Positions 44,330 through 58,400 of a DNA stretch of 64,000 nucleotides are shown here, piece by piece. A program made the position numbers and the translations under genes. This DNA comes from Haemonchus contortus (taxonomy: Eukaryota; Nematoda; Chromadorea; Rhabditida; Trichostrongylidae). The stretch lies in assembly GCA_000469685.2 (NCBI GenBank), contig LS997565.1:33140645-33204644 (forward strand). The letters run 5' to 3'. The number at the start of each line of letters is the position of its first letter. Within the stretch, counting starts at the first letter, position 1. The notes under the pieces are model-generated. The model saw nothing but the letters and a program-made list of their open reading frames with translations, ran no database searches and was not told the origin of the DNA.

Positions 44330-47200
44330 TCAGGACTTCATCGGAACCGGAACCCTAAGTCTCCCCAAACCGCAACACATAGACTGCCTTTTCGTCTGCT
44401 CGTATAACTGCCGCACTTTAGCATCGGAAACCAGTCTTCGGATGCTTCTTCTTAATAGCCGGCCGCTTAAATACGATGTTATCGCACTACAGGAGACGAA
44501 AACCAGAACGAAAGCCATTCGAAAAACGGTCGAAAAACGGATCGCAACGAGCTGCTCATCATCGGGCCCGAAGTGAACGGCAATATGGGTGGAGTTGGAT
44601 TTCTTAAGTAGACCCGCAGAACATCTCAGTCCGCGTCTTGCCGTCCTCCTTCACTATAGACCGGGTTGCTATTTCTATCATCAATTCATGAGCACCTACC
44701 TCCGCGGCAGCAGAGGAAGAGCCAGAGGAGTTTGTTAGACTTTTGGAGAAGACGATTGAAGAAGAGAAGAGCTACTATATGCATATGTATATGTCGTAAG
44801 CGACTTCAACGCCGTCGTGGGCACGAAGTGCGATGCAGATTAGGGGCTCGGGCCTCGTGGCTCTGGCGACAGGAGCGGCAACTGAGAAGTTCTTCTGAAC
44901 CTCCTATATGCGTGCCGCTTTTTCAATGGGATTTTAATGTTCCAAAAACCAGCCAAGCGGCAATGGACTTGGGAAAGTCCAAACGGCCAAACGTATGGAA
45001 ATAGATCATGTTCTCACTAATGGAGTCTACTCAATGTATCCGTGTTGGCCTCTTCTGGCACCGGCGCGGATCATCGCCTAGTGCGCACAAAAACACGACT
45101 CAACAGGCGAATACTCAAGCGCGACAAGCACAAGCCCGCACACTTCAAGGCTACCTCCTTTGATACAGAGCTACTAGTATCTGTCATTAGAGCTTACGAT
45201 TGACGTCTTTTAGAGGATCCCACAAAAGTTTACGAATGCCTAACAAGAGACTTGCTTAAGTGTGCAGACATTTCTCGTCGTACGCAGCCAGCCCGAATTC
45301 CGAGGTTGAATGCTCTTCCAGTCTCACTATCTCTTGGGAAACAGGGGAAAAGGAGAGCACCCAAACAGGATTCTGACGCCAACCACCCGGAAAAGTATGT
45401 CAAGGAATCTCTTCGGGAGTACAGGAGGACCAAGTTACTCAAAACAGCCGAAGCGAGATCGAGCATCGAGCGCTGTAAACGAGACCTCAGTGATCAGAAA
45501 GCTGTTATGCCAGCTCTATTGGACAAAGAGGAACGTAAAAACGTCTAGAAGTTCTATAGAGAATGTGGTTCGAAATTCCTACGCCGAACCCTTTCGCTCC
45601 TTCATCTTTGTGTCTGAATGCTCGATGCCGCCTTATGAAGAGCCTTCCGCTATCCTAAAATCGCAAGTGACGAATGCGACAAGAAGCATGCTAAAAGGAA
45701 CAGCCGCAGGTTTAGAGAATATCCCTGCGGATTTGCTCCCTTCTCACCCCTCCGCTCTTCACACCCTTCTTGCAGAATACTTTAATCACTACCTCAAGTT
45801 GAAAAGGATTCCAGAGCAGCGGAATTAATCAAAAGCATTCTCCTTTTCAAGAAAGGTGAGCGAGAGGACATCTCCAACTACCGTTCCATCAGCCTAATAT
45901 CGGTGATACACAATTCGTTCATGAAAATTCTGCTCAATCGCATGGAACATCTTGAACGAATGCCAGCCAATAGAGCGGACCGGATTCAGGAAAAACTTAT
46001 CGTGCATGGACAACATCCGAGCAGTCACTCAGCTTATTGAAAGGAGGCGGAAGTATCGCCCCCCTTTGGCTCTTCTTCTCGTGGATTACAAGAAGGCATT
46101 CGACTCTGTGGAGATCAACGTTGTATTAGATGCTCTTGCGCGAACTGGAGTTGGTCCCGCTTACGTTCAGCTGCTCTAACTGTGCCTTTTGAACACAACA
46201 ACATCCATCATTGTTCGAGTGAAAGCTGAAGATTCCAGTTGGAAAGGGGTGCGACAGAAAGATACGGTTTCTACAAAGCATTTCACGGCTGCGTTACAGT
46301 ATGCGATGTTGTATCCGACTGGAAAGAGAGGGGATATCCCGTCAATGGCAAGAACGTCAATGACCGATGATATCGTCTTGAGATCTAGCAGCACAGTTGA
46401 AATGGAAAAGATCGTCAGCGAATTCAATGCGATAAGCAGGCTGATAGGTCCGGAGATGATTATGTCCAAAACGCACTTAATGATTAACAAGTGGTGCGAT
46501 ACGGGAACAGTAAGATCAGAGGGAAAAGCTCTGCGAAGAGTTGAATCCTACGTGTATCTGGGAAGAGAGCTGAACGTGATGAACAACAATACTCCGGAAC
46601 TAAATACTAGAAGACGTGCTGCATGAGCAGCTTTTGGTTCAATCCGTGAAGTGACATAACAGGTCAGCGCTCCCAACCTCAAGGCGTCGATATTCAGCGC
46701 CTCAGTACTGCAAACGATGTGTTATACGACTGAAACAAAACATTCGCCAAAGCCATAAGGCCTTCTCATCACGCGTTGGGAAGAAATTTTTCTGAAAATA
46801 AGTCAACGCCAACAGTTGCAGCAAGGCTGGCGAAGTTCAGACCTAGAGAAGAAATAGCGTTCGAAAGATCCGCTTTAATACATGGTACATTCAGAACACC
46901 GCTGGGCAGGTCATCTACTTCGTCGAACAGATGACTGATGGAGTCTCCGAGTCACAGAGTGGCTTCCGAGAAATAAAACACGACCACCAGGACGTCCGCT
47001 GACTCGATGAACCGATTTGCATTCCAAATATTTCAGAGAAAACGGCCTACATTGGATGCAAGTGGCGAAAGATCGGGCTGTATGAAGGAGCTGGGGTCCC
47101 CTCTGAGAAGAGCCTCTTGCTGATGGACCACCCAGGCGGTTACCGACGGCGACGCTTCTATACGGATCCTCTCTGCCATTTTTTGAGGAAATAGATTTGT
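44330..47200 (+). pseudogene. RTE-type LINE, degenerate copy
   Basis: Plus-strand fragments in several frames. Endonuclease start: FVCSYNCRTLASETSLR, DVIALQETK, GGVGFL followed by a stop. Reverse transcriptase: GFRKNLSCMDNIRAVTQL, LALLLVDYKKAFDSVE, KGVRQKDTVS (usually GVRQGDT). The catalytic box reads MTDDIVL where FADD is expected, and the thumb block is YVYLGRELN. Frameshifts and stops break it into pieces (45310-45828, 45952-46179, 46189-46626). It belongs to the RTE group but to a different lineage from the intact copy at 51195. Inactive. Confidence 0.85.
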
Positions 47201-49446
47201 GTGCTATGACCGTCAGTACTGGAATGCGCCTAGTGGAAGGCAATTTTTGCTATTTTTGACCTCTGCATTCAGCTCTATATGCTATTGCGGCAGCTGACAT
47301 TCCGTCCGGATGCCTCTTCTCATCCGCAATGTTTCGAATGGTCATGAAGCCAATACCTCAACCGACGCCTTTACTATCGCAGGCTCCAAGAAGCAATTCT
47401 CCTACAATCTCACGAATGGCGTGCAAAGGACGTCTTATCGTACTCGAGCTTATTTGTCTGTCCATTAGGTGCTTGAAACACGCTTTCGATTCGAGCGTTC
47501 ATCCATATTATGGCTCTGAATGTGAGATATTAGGAGTTCATTGGGGTCTCCTCAGATTCCGCGGAATGGGGTCCATTTTTTGCACTGTTACTGTTTTCGG
47601 TAGTTGACACTTCAGTGAGCCCCGTAACAAAGTGGATAGCTGACACACCTCCAAAGCCTTGCTTGTTAGCATAGCTGCCCTTCATACATTATTCTGAAAA
47701 TCTTGTTGAATATAATTTGCTTCCCCACGCCTTGATATGAGAAAGCACCGCTACCATCGTGAGCGAAAAAGTGAACTTCCCATAGAGATACATGCTTTTT
47801 ACTGTGCATTTGGTGTTCGACATTGGGTAAGAGAACTTACCCATCAATGGCATGACAGCTTTCCCATGGTATAGTCATCGTAATAAAATCTGCCCATCTT
47901 CCAGTAAAAAACTGGCATATAAAGTAGAAACTGATCATACCACAGAGAAATATACCGCTTTGAACAATGGCCTGCAAATTAAATGCAAATTAAAAATGAC
48001 CCATGTGCCTCGATGTGCACAGTATCAGTGCAAATGTTCACCCAACCTTGTCACAGGGAACAACGTGATTTTGGCAGTTAGGGCAAATTGTTCTGTTTAG
48101 GATGTCAACTTGGGCAGTTCAGGGGCGAATGGGGTTTAACGAAAGCCTCAAAAACCTTGAAGAGTATGGATCGCTGATATTCTTTATTTTTCAGGACATC
48201 AAGCGAGCGCTCCGGCTGCACTAATCTATTCATTTTAAGAAGTACGGTAGATTATGATGCTTCGATTGACGAAACGAATCATCAAGAAGTTGTAGTGGGG
48301 GTATTCTCTTCTGTTACATAACTTAAAAGGTCGTTGTCGTTCATTACAGCGTAATAATTGTGATTCACTCTGACCTCGAGGCAAATCCACTCGAGGTGGC
48401 TAACTTCGAATTGTTTCACGATTTAAAAGACGCTGCAGAGTGCTAGAGCCGCTATGTCTCCTAAACTATGTACTTCCCACAAGGCGTGGCAGATACCGAC
48501 ACGAGATTCGATCCTCGAACCTTTGAGTCCTGTATGATAGTGTTTGGTAGTGCATCATTTGCCCCTACATCACCTACGCCAAGATGAGACCTGCTGCTTT
48601 CACGAGTTGGTGTTTTTATCCGCAGGGACTCTTCACAGGGTTGTGAGTCATTTACAAAACTTCTAGCCTCCTGCTGGACTCGATGTGGTGTGGAATGTGG
48701 AACTCATGCTCGTGGTTTCCAGCTTTTCTTATGTATTACCTTTGCTACTGATCAGAACACTCGCTTGTACTTTGCTTTTTAATGACGTCACACCTTTGAC
48801 GCGTATTGGCTTTCACAGGTATAACGTGATGTTAGACAGCCAGTGAGAAACAGCCGTATGTCAAAGACCTCCAGAAGGAACATATTGCCTACATAACTTT
48901 CAGGAGTTTCAAGAAAGACGTTGCCATAACAATGGAAAGGAGTTCGAGAGTGGACTCCTTGTACGAGTTCGAGAAGCTCAAGAGAAGTTTGGAGAAGGGG
49001 GCAGTTCGTCTTCTGTCCGGCAAACCGGCGTCGGGCCACTGAGGACATCGGAATAGTGTACTCCGTGATATAGCGTTCACCATGTATGCTGATCTCGCGT
49101 GAGACAGCTGCCATTTATTTCGGTCGTTACAGAACTCCTCTCTTTGCCTAAGATGAGGATATCAAAGCTACCGTAGCCGAGTTCAGAGCTTGTACGATGG
49201 AGGGAGGAGTTATGAAGAAGGGCAAAAGATGGTGGAACAAAATGGAGTGTGGCAAAGGCTAAGATCGTTCGCTATTAGAAAATAATTTTTTGAAACCTAA
49301 AAAGCCTATTTACATTCCGACCAGTAGATACGAAAACAGTTCAGTCACAACGACGAAGAAGCGATTGGTCAAACATTGCTTGGATTCAAATTTTTTCCTG
49401 TTTTTACATTAACATTTTAATTTGTGCAGGGGAAAATGAAACTCAC
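47201..49446. other. No gene assigned; expected site of the missing 3' exons of the Srx gene
   Basis: I looked on the minus strand for the last transmembrane exons of the receptor and did not find a convincing one. Around 48480-48580 the minus strand has a B-box-like GATCGAATCTC and an A-box-like part, possibly another SINE head. Other ORFs, such as 48788-49114 minus, show no known motif. Confidence 0.4.
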
Positions 49447-52400
49447 TTGACAAAAAAATCGGACTTCAACTTTTCTTCGTGATTGACGCAGCGGATTCGT
49501 TGTAGAATTTCCTTGAGGCTGCTGTAGAGTCATCTAAAAAATCTCTAATGCTAATGATTCAGGTCCAAAAGCAGGTATAGCAGACTCACTTTATTACTCG
49601 CCCTTAGTTTCGTTGCAGTTATACAGTCAAGAACTATTTTAACTGCACACCATGTGCAGCCAGTATAGAGGTCTGTATAAGTTGAAATAATATAGCCACA
49701 TCCTGTATCAGCGAACGTCCATACCCACTGCTGTGTATCGAAAACAACGTAACACGAATCAACTGAAATAGTCGCATCTCAATCAGTTAATTCATCTCCC
49801 AATTATTTGTATTTTATTAAAGTTGAAATGTCGGCTCGAAGAAAGTCTATAAACAACAACAACAACATAATTCTCGAATTTCTACACCATTGAACATGAC
49901 ATAGTCTTCTTGATGCCCTTGTTTCTCTCTGGAAAGTGTGGGCAAATAAAAGTCATCCGGACGATGAACACTGATTGCATGGTTAGATCTCGTGACACAT
50001 TATATCATACTTCATTTGCATTGAATGCGTGATATAATGCGTCACGTAACTACCTACAACTTCAGGCTCAGGGTGGAACAACTATCCAAACAGCAGGGTG
50101 AACCCTGTGGTACGGTTTCAAGATTTTCAAGTGGTTTCCGAGAGTCTCAATGCTTCGAAAAAATAAAAGTCACCCGGACGATGAATATTGGATGATTAAT
50201 CGAGCCGTTGAGCAACAGGGAAGATGAAGATCGGAGATTGACTGACTTCGATAGATGGTCATCACCCATCCGGATCAATAGCTTTCCAACCCTGGTACAC
50301 CTTGTTGTTGCAAGGACTGCGTCCTCTGTTCAGAATGCAATGATGCCACTCATTGCTTCTACCTTACTGCACCAAAAATTAGACAAAAATTAGGATAATG
50401 AATTAATGGGTTAATTTAAGTACTGTGTGAACTCTTCAGAGGTGCCACTACAAAAGAAACTATTCTGCTGCTTTCTCTCGTGGCTACTTCGAGATCATTA
50501 CCAATTCAATTAGTTACCCTCCAGCTTCAATTTTTCCCCTTTTCATTCCATCATCAGATGAAAATAATTATTTGTTCCAGTACTCACCCCAGAAATACGG
50601 GATCACGTGACAGAATGCGATAAACCAAACTACAGCAATGAAGCAGAGTGTGCAATTCTTTTCAAGAACATGCTTGGCACGATAAGGCATCGAAATTGCA
50701 ATGAGTCGATTAATTGATATAAGCAGATGAGTATAGACGCATACGTCCCAGAAGAACATGATCAGCTGCCCAAATATTTTTCCAGGCAGCTCAGTAGCCA
50801 TGCCACTTTGTCTGAAAAAAGTTCAAAAAGTAATGAATTAAAGACTGCAAAATGAGAATGTGACGGTTAAAAATGTGACGGAGCCCTTCTAATATGCACC
50901 GTCTTCATCACAATAACCTTCTAGTGCACCTGTTAGATGGGTGGAAACATCCTTCTTTAATGTGAAAGGAAGTGAAGCTTTTTTAGCCCATTTTGAAGCT
51001 GAGGATTCACTGATCAGAAGATGCGTGTAATAAATTATTTTCGGATTCTCAGTATTTGGATAGATTCAATAATGGATCTCCCTTTAGCCTTACATTTCCT
51101 ATCTGAATTCGGCCTTAAAGGTCTGGTGTGAATCAGAATTGCGTTTTATGCTACCTTGAAGATGTAAGTGCATTGGAAAAATGTATCACCTGTATCACCT
51201 GTATCCGACTTGTCCTCGCGAACTTCTCCATTCACGCAAGTCGACTTTGAGCCATCCATTCCGGTCCTGCGCACGTCGTTTCCATTGTTGGCCGAGCATA
51301 TTCACCATAGGATCGGCCCATCTCAATTTAGGCCTTCCCGGCGCTCGCTTGTGATCCAGTGGGACCCAATTCGTTAGCCGGAAGGTCCATCGGTTGTCTT
51401 TCAATCGTGCCACATGACCGGCCCATTCTCGTTTACGTTTATACATTTCCTGGACAACATCAACAAGGCCACTTCGTCTTCGTAATTCTGTGTTTGTGAT
51501 ATGTTCACGAAGTGACACCTTGCAAATTCTGCGTTCCATAGATCTTTGCATTACAGCAAATTTCTCTTCGTCTGCCTTCGTAGACGACCAGCATTCTGCG
51601 CCATACAAAACCGCGGGTATCACAGTCGAGTGGAAAAGAGACGCTTTCAGTTTCATCGGGAGGTCTTCGTCTAGTAGTAGCGTTGAAATTTTGTTGAAGC
51701 TAGACCAAGCTGCCTTCCTGCGCCTGCTGTACTCTCCACTGCTGCCTTCTGTGAAACTGAGCTGGTGTCCGAGATACTTAAAGCTTTTTACTTCTTCGAT
51801 GGTTTCGCCATCTATTTTGACTGTCGCTGTAGGACTGAATTGGTTGTGCATCCACTTCGTTTTGGACAAGTTCATTTCAAGTCCGATTTCACTCGATTTC
51901 GTCTGTAGTTGCACAAGTTTCGCCTGGAGCTCTGATGCATCATGTGCAAAAACGACGCAGTCGTCTGCAAAGAGTAGATAGGTTAGGTTTTCTCCGTCGA
52001 TCTCAATACCTCCGGTCCAGTCAAGATCAGTGAACAGGGCTTCCAAAGTTAATGCAAACAATTTCGGAGAAATCGTGTCGCCTTGTCGAACGCCCTTGCA
52101 TATTTTTATTTGACATGGATCGTTGAAGAGCTTGATTTCGGTAGTACAGCCTTTGTTCAGCTCTTCGAGAAGGTCGACATAGCACGAATTGACACCGTAT
52201 CTACTCATCGCATTTAGCATCGCGTTTGTTTCGACAGAGTCGAATGCTTTCCTGTAGTCGACAAACGCGATGCATAAGGGAATCCGATACTCTCCACATT
52301 TTTCGGTAAGCTGACGTACGACGTGGAGATGGTCAAGTGTGGAGTACCCACTTCGAAATCCCGCTTGCTCTCGGCTCATGGCCATGTCCAGGTCTCCAAC

Positions 52401-55400
52401 TATGCGATTCAGAATTATTCTGGTAAAGGCCTTATAGACTTGGGACAGCAATGTGATGGGTCTGTAGTTGTCCAAACTCTCGGGATCGCCTTTTTTCATT
52501 AGCAGTATCGTCCGTGATTTCTTCCATGCCGCCGGAATCCTCTTCTCACGGCAGTATCTGCTGAAGCGCTGGGCCAGCGCTTTAAAGAGAGGCAATCCAC
52601 CTGCTTTCAGGTGTTCGGGACGTATGTTGTCGCAACCTGGGCTTTTCCCCGCCTTAATCTGTTTTACTGCATGCTCCACTTCTTCCCACATGACATCTGG
52701 GATCGGTTCTCCTGCAGTGTTTTGAACGGCTCTTGCGACGACCGCCTTTGAAGAGTACAAGTCGTTAAAAAACTTAGTACATATTTCGTTCATCCGGAGG
52801 CGGTTGGTTGTCCTGAGACCTGTATCGTCCTTGAGAGCAGATGGAATGTGGTGCCTAAGGCAAATATCCCTTTCTACGGCTTTCAGACTAACCCTTCTTT
52901 CAGCTGCTTCGCGGAGTTTCTTTTGTCTAAAGCCTTCATAGTCGCATTTTATCTTTTTCCTTATCGCTTCGCAGAGTTCCCTGTAATCCGCGGTTTGCAC
53001 TCGTCCTTCGGCTTTCATGCGCGCTCTCTTCTTCATCATTTGCACCGCTTCTGGAGTTATACGCCGTCGCCTTGCTGGTTCCGTTGCTGTGCTCGATGCC
53101 TTTACGGCCTGCATTATTTTCTCCACTAGATCTTCGTAGTCGGCATCGATGCTGTTACCAGACTTCATCTGTAGGTCTGACGACGCAATCATCGTTGCGT
53201 ACGTGTCGGCATTGAAAGTACGTCGTATGAGTGTTCTTTGCGAATGTAGAACTCGATTTTCTTTTCTGACATCGCAGAGGATCACCGAGCGCAGAAGTCG
53301 GTGATCGGAGCCGGTCGCAATCACACTTTCCCCGATAACGGAGACGTCGGCGAACAATCTCGGTGTATCGGTAAGCACATAATCAATCTGTCTTAAAGTT
53401 TTCGTGTCCGGGCTCCTCCAAGTCCAAAGACGCTTGGCTTTTTTCTCGAAGAAGGTGTTCATTATCGAGAATTTGTGTTGTTCTGCAAACTCGACTAGAC
53501 GGTTTCCTCTTTCGTTTCTTACTCCTACGCCGTACCTTCCTAGAAGGTGTTCCGTACCGTCCAATCGGGAGCCGACTACGGCGTTAAAATCGCCTTGAAC
53601 AATAGTGTACGTCGATTTGACCTTCAAAGCCCTCTCTATTTCCTCGTAGAAACGCTCAAGTTCGTCGTCCTCTGCTGATGCAGTGGGCGCATATACTTGC
53701 ACGATTTTGAGCGTTCGATCCCCCAGCTTTTGCAACTCGATCTTCAGAACCGCAACTCGTGGGGACTGAATATCGCAAGAAATCACATACGGGGCCATCT
53801 TTGCTTTCACGATAAAACCGACTCCACCTGTTCTGGACACATTATCAGCTCCTTCTCCTAGCAGAATTTCTTCACCGCTCGACCACTTCGCTGAGACCGC
53901 TCGTGCTCTCCTAGTTTCGCAAACACCGACGATGTCGGCTTTGATCTTCTCTATCTGTTGCAGGTATATGTCTAGGAGAGAGTCCGTCGATAATGTCCTG
54001 ACGTTGTGGGAAGCGATGTGTATTCTGATGCGTCCGTGGTCCTTATTCCGCCCCTGCCTTACGCCGAGGTGTGGGCTTGTTGTGCAGAGTCGGGGCATCC
54101 TCGCACGCCCATCTCGGGTCCAAATCATACCATTTTCAAAGTTTTTGGCGGTTTTCTGTTGCAGCAGTACATTCGGGTTGGCAGCCCTCTTGTCCTATAG
54201 CTGCTTTGTTCGCTCGATTGTTCGCGACTGCTTATTCAATATATTCGCAGCTAACCGCCACGGTGGACGGCCTTTCCTCAATCCACGACCTGAGGACGTC
54301 TGTACTCCTTCCAAATTTGAACGCCACAGGACCAAGAGTTATGAATTTCTGCTCAGACCCGTCCACGTGCCCACTGTGGGCGTAGTCCCACCAAATTTGA
54401 ACGTTCTTGGTCTACGGAGACAGGGGGCGGGGTTTGGTTCTGCCAACCAACCATAAATGTTCCCATTCTGTCTCCAGTAGTCCTACCAAATTTGAACGCT
54501 CGAGATCCACGGGTGCAGGAATTACGTTTTTCCGATGAAACATTTATTTCGTGCAAACCCTGCCATCTGTTCGCGAAGTCTAGTCCTTCCACCCACCATA
54601 AGTGTTACTATCTTGTCGCCTGTACTCCTACCAAGTTTGCACGCTCTGGGTCCACGGGGATGGAAGTTATGAATTCCCGAACGAACACCCACACTTCTCG
54701 ATGGACCGTTTCTTTTCATCTTGTCAAGGTGCGCTCCCAAGAAAAGGGTGGCCCTGTTTAACAAATCTGGCGGGACTCAGCACAAGACTTCCTTATCCAC
54801 CGGCGTTCTGAACTCGAAACTTTTAATCATGTCTTCTGCAAAAGCACTCACTTTGAACCCTGCTGAAAACCGAGTTCCTTTGATGGAAGGTAGTCAAACT
54901 ATGTATAAGCTTACCTCAAGTTCATTGGTGTCACCCAAAACATGAATACGATCATTACGCCTAGATTGGCAACACAATGTGAAAGGCAAAGAAGTCCAAA
55001 AGAGCTTCTGAGTGCTGGGTTCATGCGCACTGTATGTAGCGCTAGAACGTTAAATATTATCCCGAGAAGAGCAATCTGAAAAGTATGGATTAAAAGAAAC
55101 TGTCATTATAACTATAAGTGTAGGCTACTAGACACTAAAAATAGTCCCTTCTTTGAATACACCTTTTTTCGCAATAGTGTCTATAAATGTTTGAGTGTTT
55201 GTGAAGTGAATCCATGTGTGCCACTTGAGGCTGTTTAACATCCCCAAAACGAAACTTTCTTGAGGGTAATGACCTTTTGGCTCTCTCTTGATCGGTTTTT
55301 TAGAAGATATAAGCCCATACGTCGAGTTGCCTAATATTTTCTCAGACTCAAAGCTCGGTCCCATTAGGTAATCAGCAAAATCGAATCCATTCCGACTGAT

Positions 55401-58400
55401 TTCGTCGTCACGATAAATGGTATGGGATGTGGCGGATTTTACAGCCCTCACATTTGATCATCTCTGATCGGTTCCCACAACCATTACAAATGTCTTTTGT
55501 ACACCATATTACATCTCCCAACCTTTCCCTTTTATCATTTGCCATAGGTGCCATATTCATGGATTTCTAAAGGACCGTTTTTCAAAGGATCGCTCTTCAG
55601 TGAAATAAGTGGTCAACAACGATGTCGTAATCCGTAACAAATTACTGAGCCTTTGGAGAAACCCTCCATTTCCCTTTCCTTCAATTCCACTAGTTTTCTC
55701 ATATCTGTTCGGCCTTTTTCATCCGGTTTCCTACATGCGTCTAGCCAAACGACAGGCATGTTGATGTTTTCTGTGGAAGTGGACTACCGGAAGAGAATTT
55801 TTTCCATCACCAATGCTCTTAAAAAGTCTGAATTTTATCAGCTTGCTTAATTCTCCTCCCGTTCCAGGTATTATTGAAGGCAGTGCCATTCTAATACTTT
55901 TTTTTTATAACTACGTTCACACTCCAAATGCCTACATTCTTCCAAATGGTCATCGGATTTTTCAGGCTGCTCCATGGAGTTCACTACTTCATAATTGCCA
56001 AGTAGTAAGGGGTGACTCCCTGTTACAGCCCTTCTCGAAGCCCGGCATCCAAAATTGCAATGACTTTTTCTACGAAAGATGCCACTTGTTCCTCAGCAGA
56101 CGAAGCCAGCATAATTTAAAGTTCCTTCTAATAACATCGCTATTGGTACTGTAGTCATTGTAGGTATAGTCCTGCCTTTGAAATGCTTCATCTTTAGATG
56201 GATTAGTTTATGCAACAGTAGAGATTGCTATGAATTACGACGAAATGAAATGATACAATAATTCCAGTCGTGGGACCTACAGTAAGGGTACTGTCACAGG
56301 GTTGAGGTGATCCTAACAGGCCAAAGTAATCGAATCATCACACTCTTTCCTACTTTATCACCGTACCACATTATAGTCAGAACAGCAGGCTATTACAGTT
56401 TTTGGAAGACACTCATGAATTTCATTTGGCAAGCTTTTACATCTCGCATGAATCAGCTTCGACGTCAGTGCAGAGATCTCATTATTATTTATATCGTATA
56501 CTGCAGATTGTAAAAACTTCTGCTCTACGACAAACCAAAGAAAAAGCTGCCTGATTAAGAACTTAGCTTAAAATTTCGAATCTATAGAATGAATATTCGG
56601 ATCGCTAGGCTTCACTCGACCAAAACATGGAATACACTAGAGCGTGACTGACATTTGAACCACTTTTAACCGCTTTCCGTCTCCATATCTTCAACATCAT
56701 CCGCATGTGCATCGATGATTTGGTAACTTTCCCGATGACATGAAGTTGTTCTCTGTTCTGAGCACCCTACTCACTCGTAAGTCCTGTTCTGCGATAAACA
56801 CCTGTCACCACACTGCACTTGTGATCGGCAAATAATGCCGAAAGGCTTTGTATGTAGAGAAGTAGAGTTTTTCCTGCATACGCACGAATCACTACTCCTA
56901 TGCACTACTCAATGGAGATTGATACCACTATGTTTACCGGTCTGCTTTGCTCGAAGCAACGACTAATGATACGAAAAACAGGCGGTGTCAAAAGGTTCCT
57001 AATCATATCGCCTTTATGGGCGCTCGCTCGCACCTTACTTTCCTCCTTTGTGGTGTAGTGTCGTGTAGCGCACTATCACACTTTTCCGGTCAAGGGAACG
57101 AATCTTGACTTGATACCCACCTAGGCCAATCGAGGGTTCTAGTCCTTCAGGATGGGTTAATTCCTGCTGGTTCTTCCTACTCGTCAAGTAAGATGAAAGC
57201 ACTGGCATAGGTTGGCCACTGAAAGTCATTGAATAGGCCCCGAACGCATTCAAAGCGTCACTTCCGCTCTGTATCACGATGGTGTTCTCCATTGATCCGA
57301 GATCGCGCGGGAAAACTGCGCACGCATGCCGACGCCCCGTGCTCAAGTTTCATTGATAGATTCGGCAACCGCGGATTGAGCATCACCGGATAACGCATAC
57401 TTTTTCTCATCTTTGGTTCATCTTACTCGCTTACCTCCCTTGTTCATCTCACTTTAACATTGCGCATTGCACGAAGTTTTGCATGTTAGTATGCTATGTA
57501 TGTATGTTGTTTTGTATGTGTTGTATGTATTTATGTTTTATATGTTTTGTATGTGTGTGTAAGTTGAATAAACGTTTAATTACCCAAGTTTGAGCTATTC
57601 GGTCACCGGACCAACCTAACCCAATCGAACTCACATTTGGTGCATCGGCCGGGAAGATAGAGAATAACTCAAGCTTCAGTTCTATGCAAAGGCGAATCAC
57701 CCCTAAGAGCCACCTGGAAAAGGTGCATCTCGAAGGATGTTGCACAACAGATATTAAGATGTGCGTCGGAAGCAACAGCAATGGGCTACGACTTACACGA
57801 ACTTCTAGTTCTCTAGGACGATACGTTGGCGACCTCAAAAGACAAGGTTTCTGAGGAGAAGGTGGAAGGAGTGTCCCTGGATCCGACATTCATGGCAGAC
57901 TTCATTCTTTCATGAGGCCCAGTTTCAATCGGAAATAGAGACCCATGAATCCATCTAAGAAGAAATCAGGCGCATGTTGAAAAGGCTTGAGCAGAAAATT
58001 GTTGAAAGATTCGACCAATTCGGCCAGCAACAGGAAAGGTGCATCAACAGATTGACTGATCTCAAACACAAGGTCAAGAAAACATGGGGTCACTGCTTGC
58101 AATAGCAGGAGGAAATCAAGGACATGCTAAAGGATCCCATCAAAGCCAGACATTCCGTTGCAGACAAACACACGCATTCACCGACTCCAGCAACACCATT
58201 ACGACGCGGCGCCAAAGAAGAAGACCTTCTAGACTTAAAAGCCGAAGTCGTTTTCGAGCATTCTGACGGTGGAGGTGTCGACGACAATAATAACGGCAGA
58301 GCTGAGCCACTCACCGCGGGAGAAGAAAGGCTCGAACTCGAGCATCGGCTAGACGTCCTAAAGAAGCTAATCGAGTCGGAGCTCAAAGTTCCCGAAAAAA

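Larger units (their letters stand above)
57293..57635 (+). repeat. 5' LTR of the BEL/Pao-like element
   Basis: Starts TGATCCGAGATCGCGCGGG and ends AATCGAACTCACA. It contains a TATG/TGTATG-rich stretch (57485-57560), AATAAA at 57567-57572 and SL1 sequence at 57573-57594. Confidence 0.7.

Noticed and set aside
51490..51981. Plus-strand ORFs of 80-170 codons within the RTE element
   Set aside because: All lie antisense to the 977-aa ORF and have no motifs.
57035..57346. 103-codon minus-strand ORF
   Set aside because: It is the reverse reading of a SINE plus the LTR start.
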